14,349 nucleotides of DNA from Baffinella frigidus (Eukaryota; Cryptophyceae; Cryptomonadales; Baffinellaceae): contig MU646305.1 in NCBI GenBank assembly GCA_026770585.1, positions 214,830 through 229,178 on the forward strand. Reading direction: 5' to 3'. Positions 10,701 to 13,700 of the stretch are shown piece after piece. How positions within the stretch are numbered: position 1 is the stretch's first letter; each line of letters starts with the position of its first letter. A program made the translations under genes and the position numbers. Under the pieces are notes generated by a model. The model was not told the origin of the DNA, made no database searches, and saw only the letters and a list, made by a program, of their open reading frames with translations.

Positions 10701-13700
10701 GTACCAGGATAAGGTAAAGTAACCTCCTGACTGCGCAATTTGAGCAGAGTCACGTGACCATTCAACGAAAGTTACTACACAAATGCCCTCTTTTAAAAGC
10801 ACATCGGTTTTAAATAGGCCTCTCTAGCATCCTCGTGCGGGTCCTTGGTGATCGACAAGCGCCGGTTTCTGAGACCTCCTAGGACTTTTTGGTCATAGGA
10901 GCCCTACGGCCTACGGTTTACAATCGACATTTATTCGGGGAGGGATAAGGTGACGGAAAGTCGGCGCGCGGCGGGGAGGAGAGGAGTCCCCTGAGCGCCG
11001 CCAGCGCCCGCGGGCCGACTTTCCGTCACCTTATCCGTAGGAACCCCCCTATGTCCCTACGGGTTGCCTACCGTAGGGTCCTAGGTCTCATCGCTCAGGG
11101 GTCATTCGCAATCCCTTGGAAGTCCGTTGTGTGGGTATGCTAACCACGTCGCGGTCGGCAGGGGCGGGGAGGAGAGGAGTTCCCCGAGCGAGGATAAGAC
11201 GCACTCCTAGCGTTGGAGATGCTCACCACGATATGGGAGGCGGAGATGCTAACCACGTCTCCCATATTAGTCGAAGCAGCTCTTGACAAGCACATGATGG
11301 CATGTCGGCAGGGGTGACCCTACGGTAGGCAACCCGTAGGGACATAGGGGGGTTCCTACGGATAAGGTGAAAACTCATGATGGCATGTCGGCAGGGGTGG
11401 CGCGGGCGCTGGCGGCGCAGTCTCCCATGTTGGTCGGCCCATCTGGCGAAAAGCTAACGCCAGCGATGAAAAGCCAACGCCAACGAAAAGCTAACGCCAG
11501 CGTCCTCTTGCATGGCAGGGGTGGCGCGGGCGCTGGCGGCGCTCGGCGGGCTCCTCGCATCCCCGCCGCGCCGCTCGCTCCTGGATGCCAGCCAGGGCGT
11601 CGTCACCGTCCAGGTGCGATTTCACCCGGACGAGTATTCATAATGAACACGATTTCGGGGATTTCCGATTCGATTTTGGGTGTATCGTGAGGCTCTAAAT
11701 GAAGTCTAGATAGACGACTGTCTTATTTACACCCCTTAAGATACACCAAAATCGTATTCATTATGAATACTCGTCCGGATGAGATTGCCGCATCCTGCCG
11801 AGCGAACTATGCCACCTTTTCTGGACAAAGCCATGTCCGGAACCTGGACGTGGCTTTTTCATTTTTAACGGCCATTTCCTTGAGGGTGCAGGTGATTTAT
11901 TTTTTGAAAAACACCTTTAGGATTGCGTTGTATTCTCGCTTGGCGGGCTCCTCTCTCCTCCCCGCCGCGCCGTTTGCTCCTTGATGCCAGCCAAGGCGTC
12001 GTCACCGTCCAGGTGCGATTTCATGCGGAAACACTTTTGATTTGTGATCTCGGATTCCATCAAAATTACTGCACGTTTGCTTTAATATTACTAATAAAGA
12101 TCGTTGTGCGTAGTAAATTTCATGGAACCAAGTTTGCAGATTAAAAGTGTTTCCACATGAGATTGCCGCATCCCGCTGCCGAGCGAACTACCACTCGAGG
12201 CTGGAAGTGGGACTAATTTAAATGTAGGGGTGTTAAATTTAGTACCAGTCACGGGCAGGTTTAGTCACGTATCTCAAGTTATACCTTGAGATACGTGACT
12301 CAACGCCCCTATTTGTGTGAAAATTACAACACATCTCTTTTTTGTTCTTCACTTGTAAAAGAGTCCATGTTTTGAAATAGTCCCACTTCCAGCCTCGAGT
12401 GATATGCACGCTTTTCTGGACAAAGCCATGTCCAGAATCTGGACGTGGCTTTTTCATTTTTAACGTCCATTTCCTTGAGGGTTCAGGTGACTTATATATA
12501 TATATATATATATATATAATAAAAAAAACTCTAGGAGTGCGTCTTATCCTCGCTCGGGGGACTCCTCTCCTCCCCGCCCCTGCCGACCGCGACGTGGTTA
12601 GCATACCCACACAACGGACTTCCAAGGGATTGCGAATAACCACTGAGCGATGAGACCTAGGACCCTACGGTAGGCAACCCGTAGGGACATAGGGGGGTTC
12701 CTACGGATAAGGTGACGGAAAGTCGGCCCGCGGGCGCTGGCGGCGCTCGGGGGACTCCTCTCCTCCCCGCTGCGTTTACTACACATAACGATCTTTACTA
12801 CACATAACGATGTTTACTACACATAACGATCTTTACTACACATAACGATGTTTACTACACATAACGATCTTTACTACACATAACGATGTTTACTACGCAT
12901 AACGATCTTTAATAGTACTCACTCCTTGATGCCAGCCAGGACGTGGTCACTGGCCTGGTGAGATTCAATCCCGGCGAGTATTCATCATGAATACGATTCC
13001 TCCCCAGGGCATTGAAGCCGTTAGCCTAATTTCTGAAAGAAAGGCTCCAATGTCCTATGGGAAATCGCCGTTCTCTTCTCGATGCCAGCCACCACTCGAG
13101 AATGCTAGAGGGGCCTATTTATATGTGGGGTTGTAGATATTTGTGCCAGGATAAGGTATTCCAACTTCGTGACTGGCCAATATATGGCTAGTAACGTGAC
13201 CAATCAACGAAAGTTACTACACGAATGCCCACTTTTTAAAGCACCCTGGTTTTAAATAGGCTCCTCTAGCGTTCTCGTGTGGAGTGGCGACCGTCCGTGC
13301 CGCATCTCCCCGATCTTCCCGATCTACCTCGAGGGTAATTATCAGACGGTATCCGAGCTGGTGTTTGGTAGGGTATTCATCGGGTATTTGCCGGGCATTT
13401 ATGTAGGGTAATTATCATACGGTATCAGAGCTTCCACTCGAGGCTGAAAGAGGGAGTATTTTAAATGTGGGGTTGTTAGATTTAGTACGAGTCACGGGCA
13501 GGTTTGGTCACGTATCTGGGGGAATTCCTCCAGATACGTGACCAAACGTCCCCATTTGTGTGAAATTCACTACACATATCTTTTTCCCTCTTCATCTGTA
13601 AACGAATCCCTGTTTTAAAATAGTCACATTTCTAGCCTCGAGTGGTTTCAGCGGTCGTTCTCTGTGTGAATGAACGTTGCGGTGTCCCCAACCAGGCGCA

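Noticed and set aside
12776-12912. CRISPR array
   Set aside because: Units are contiguous 19-mers with no spacers.
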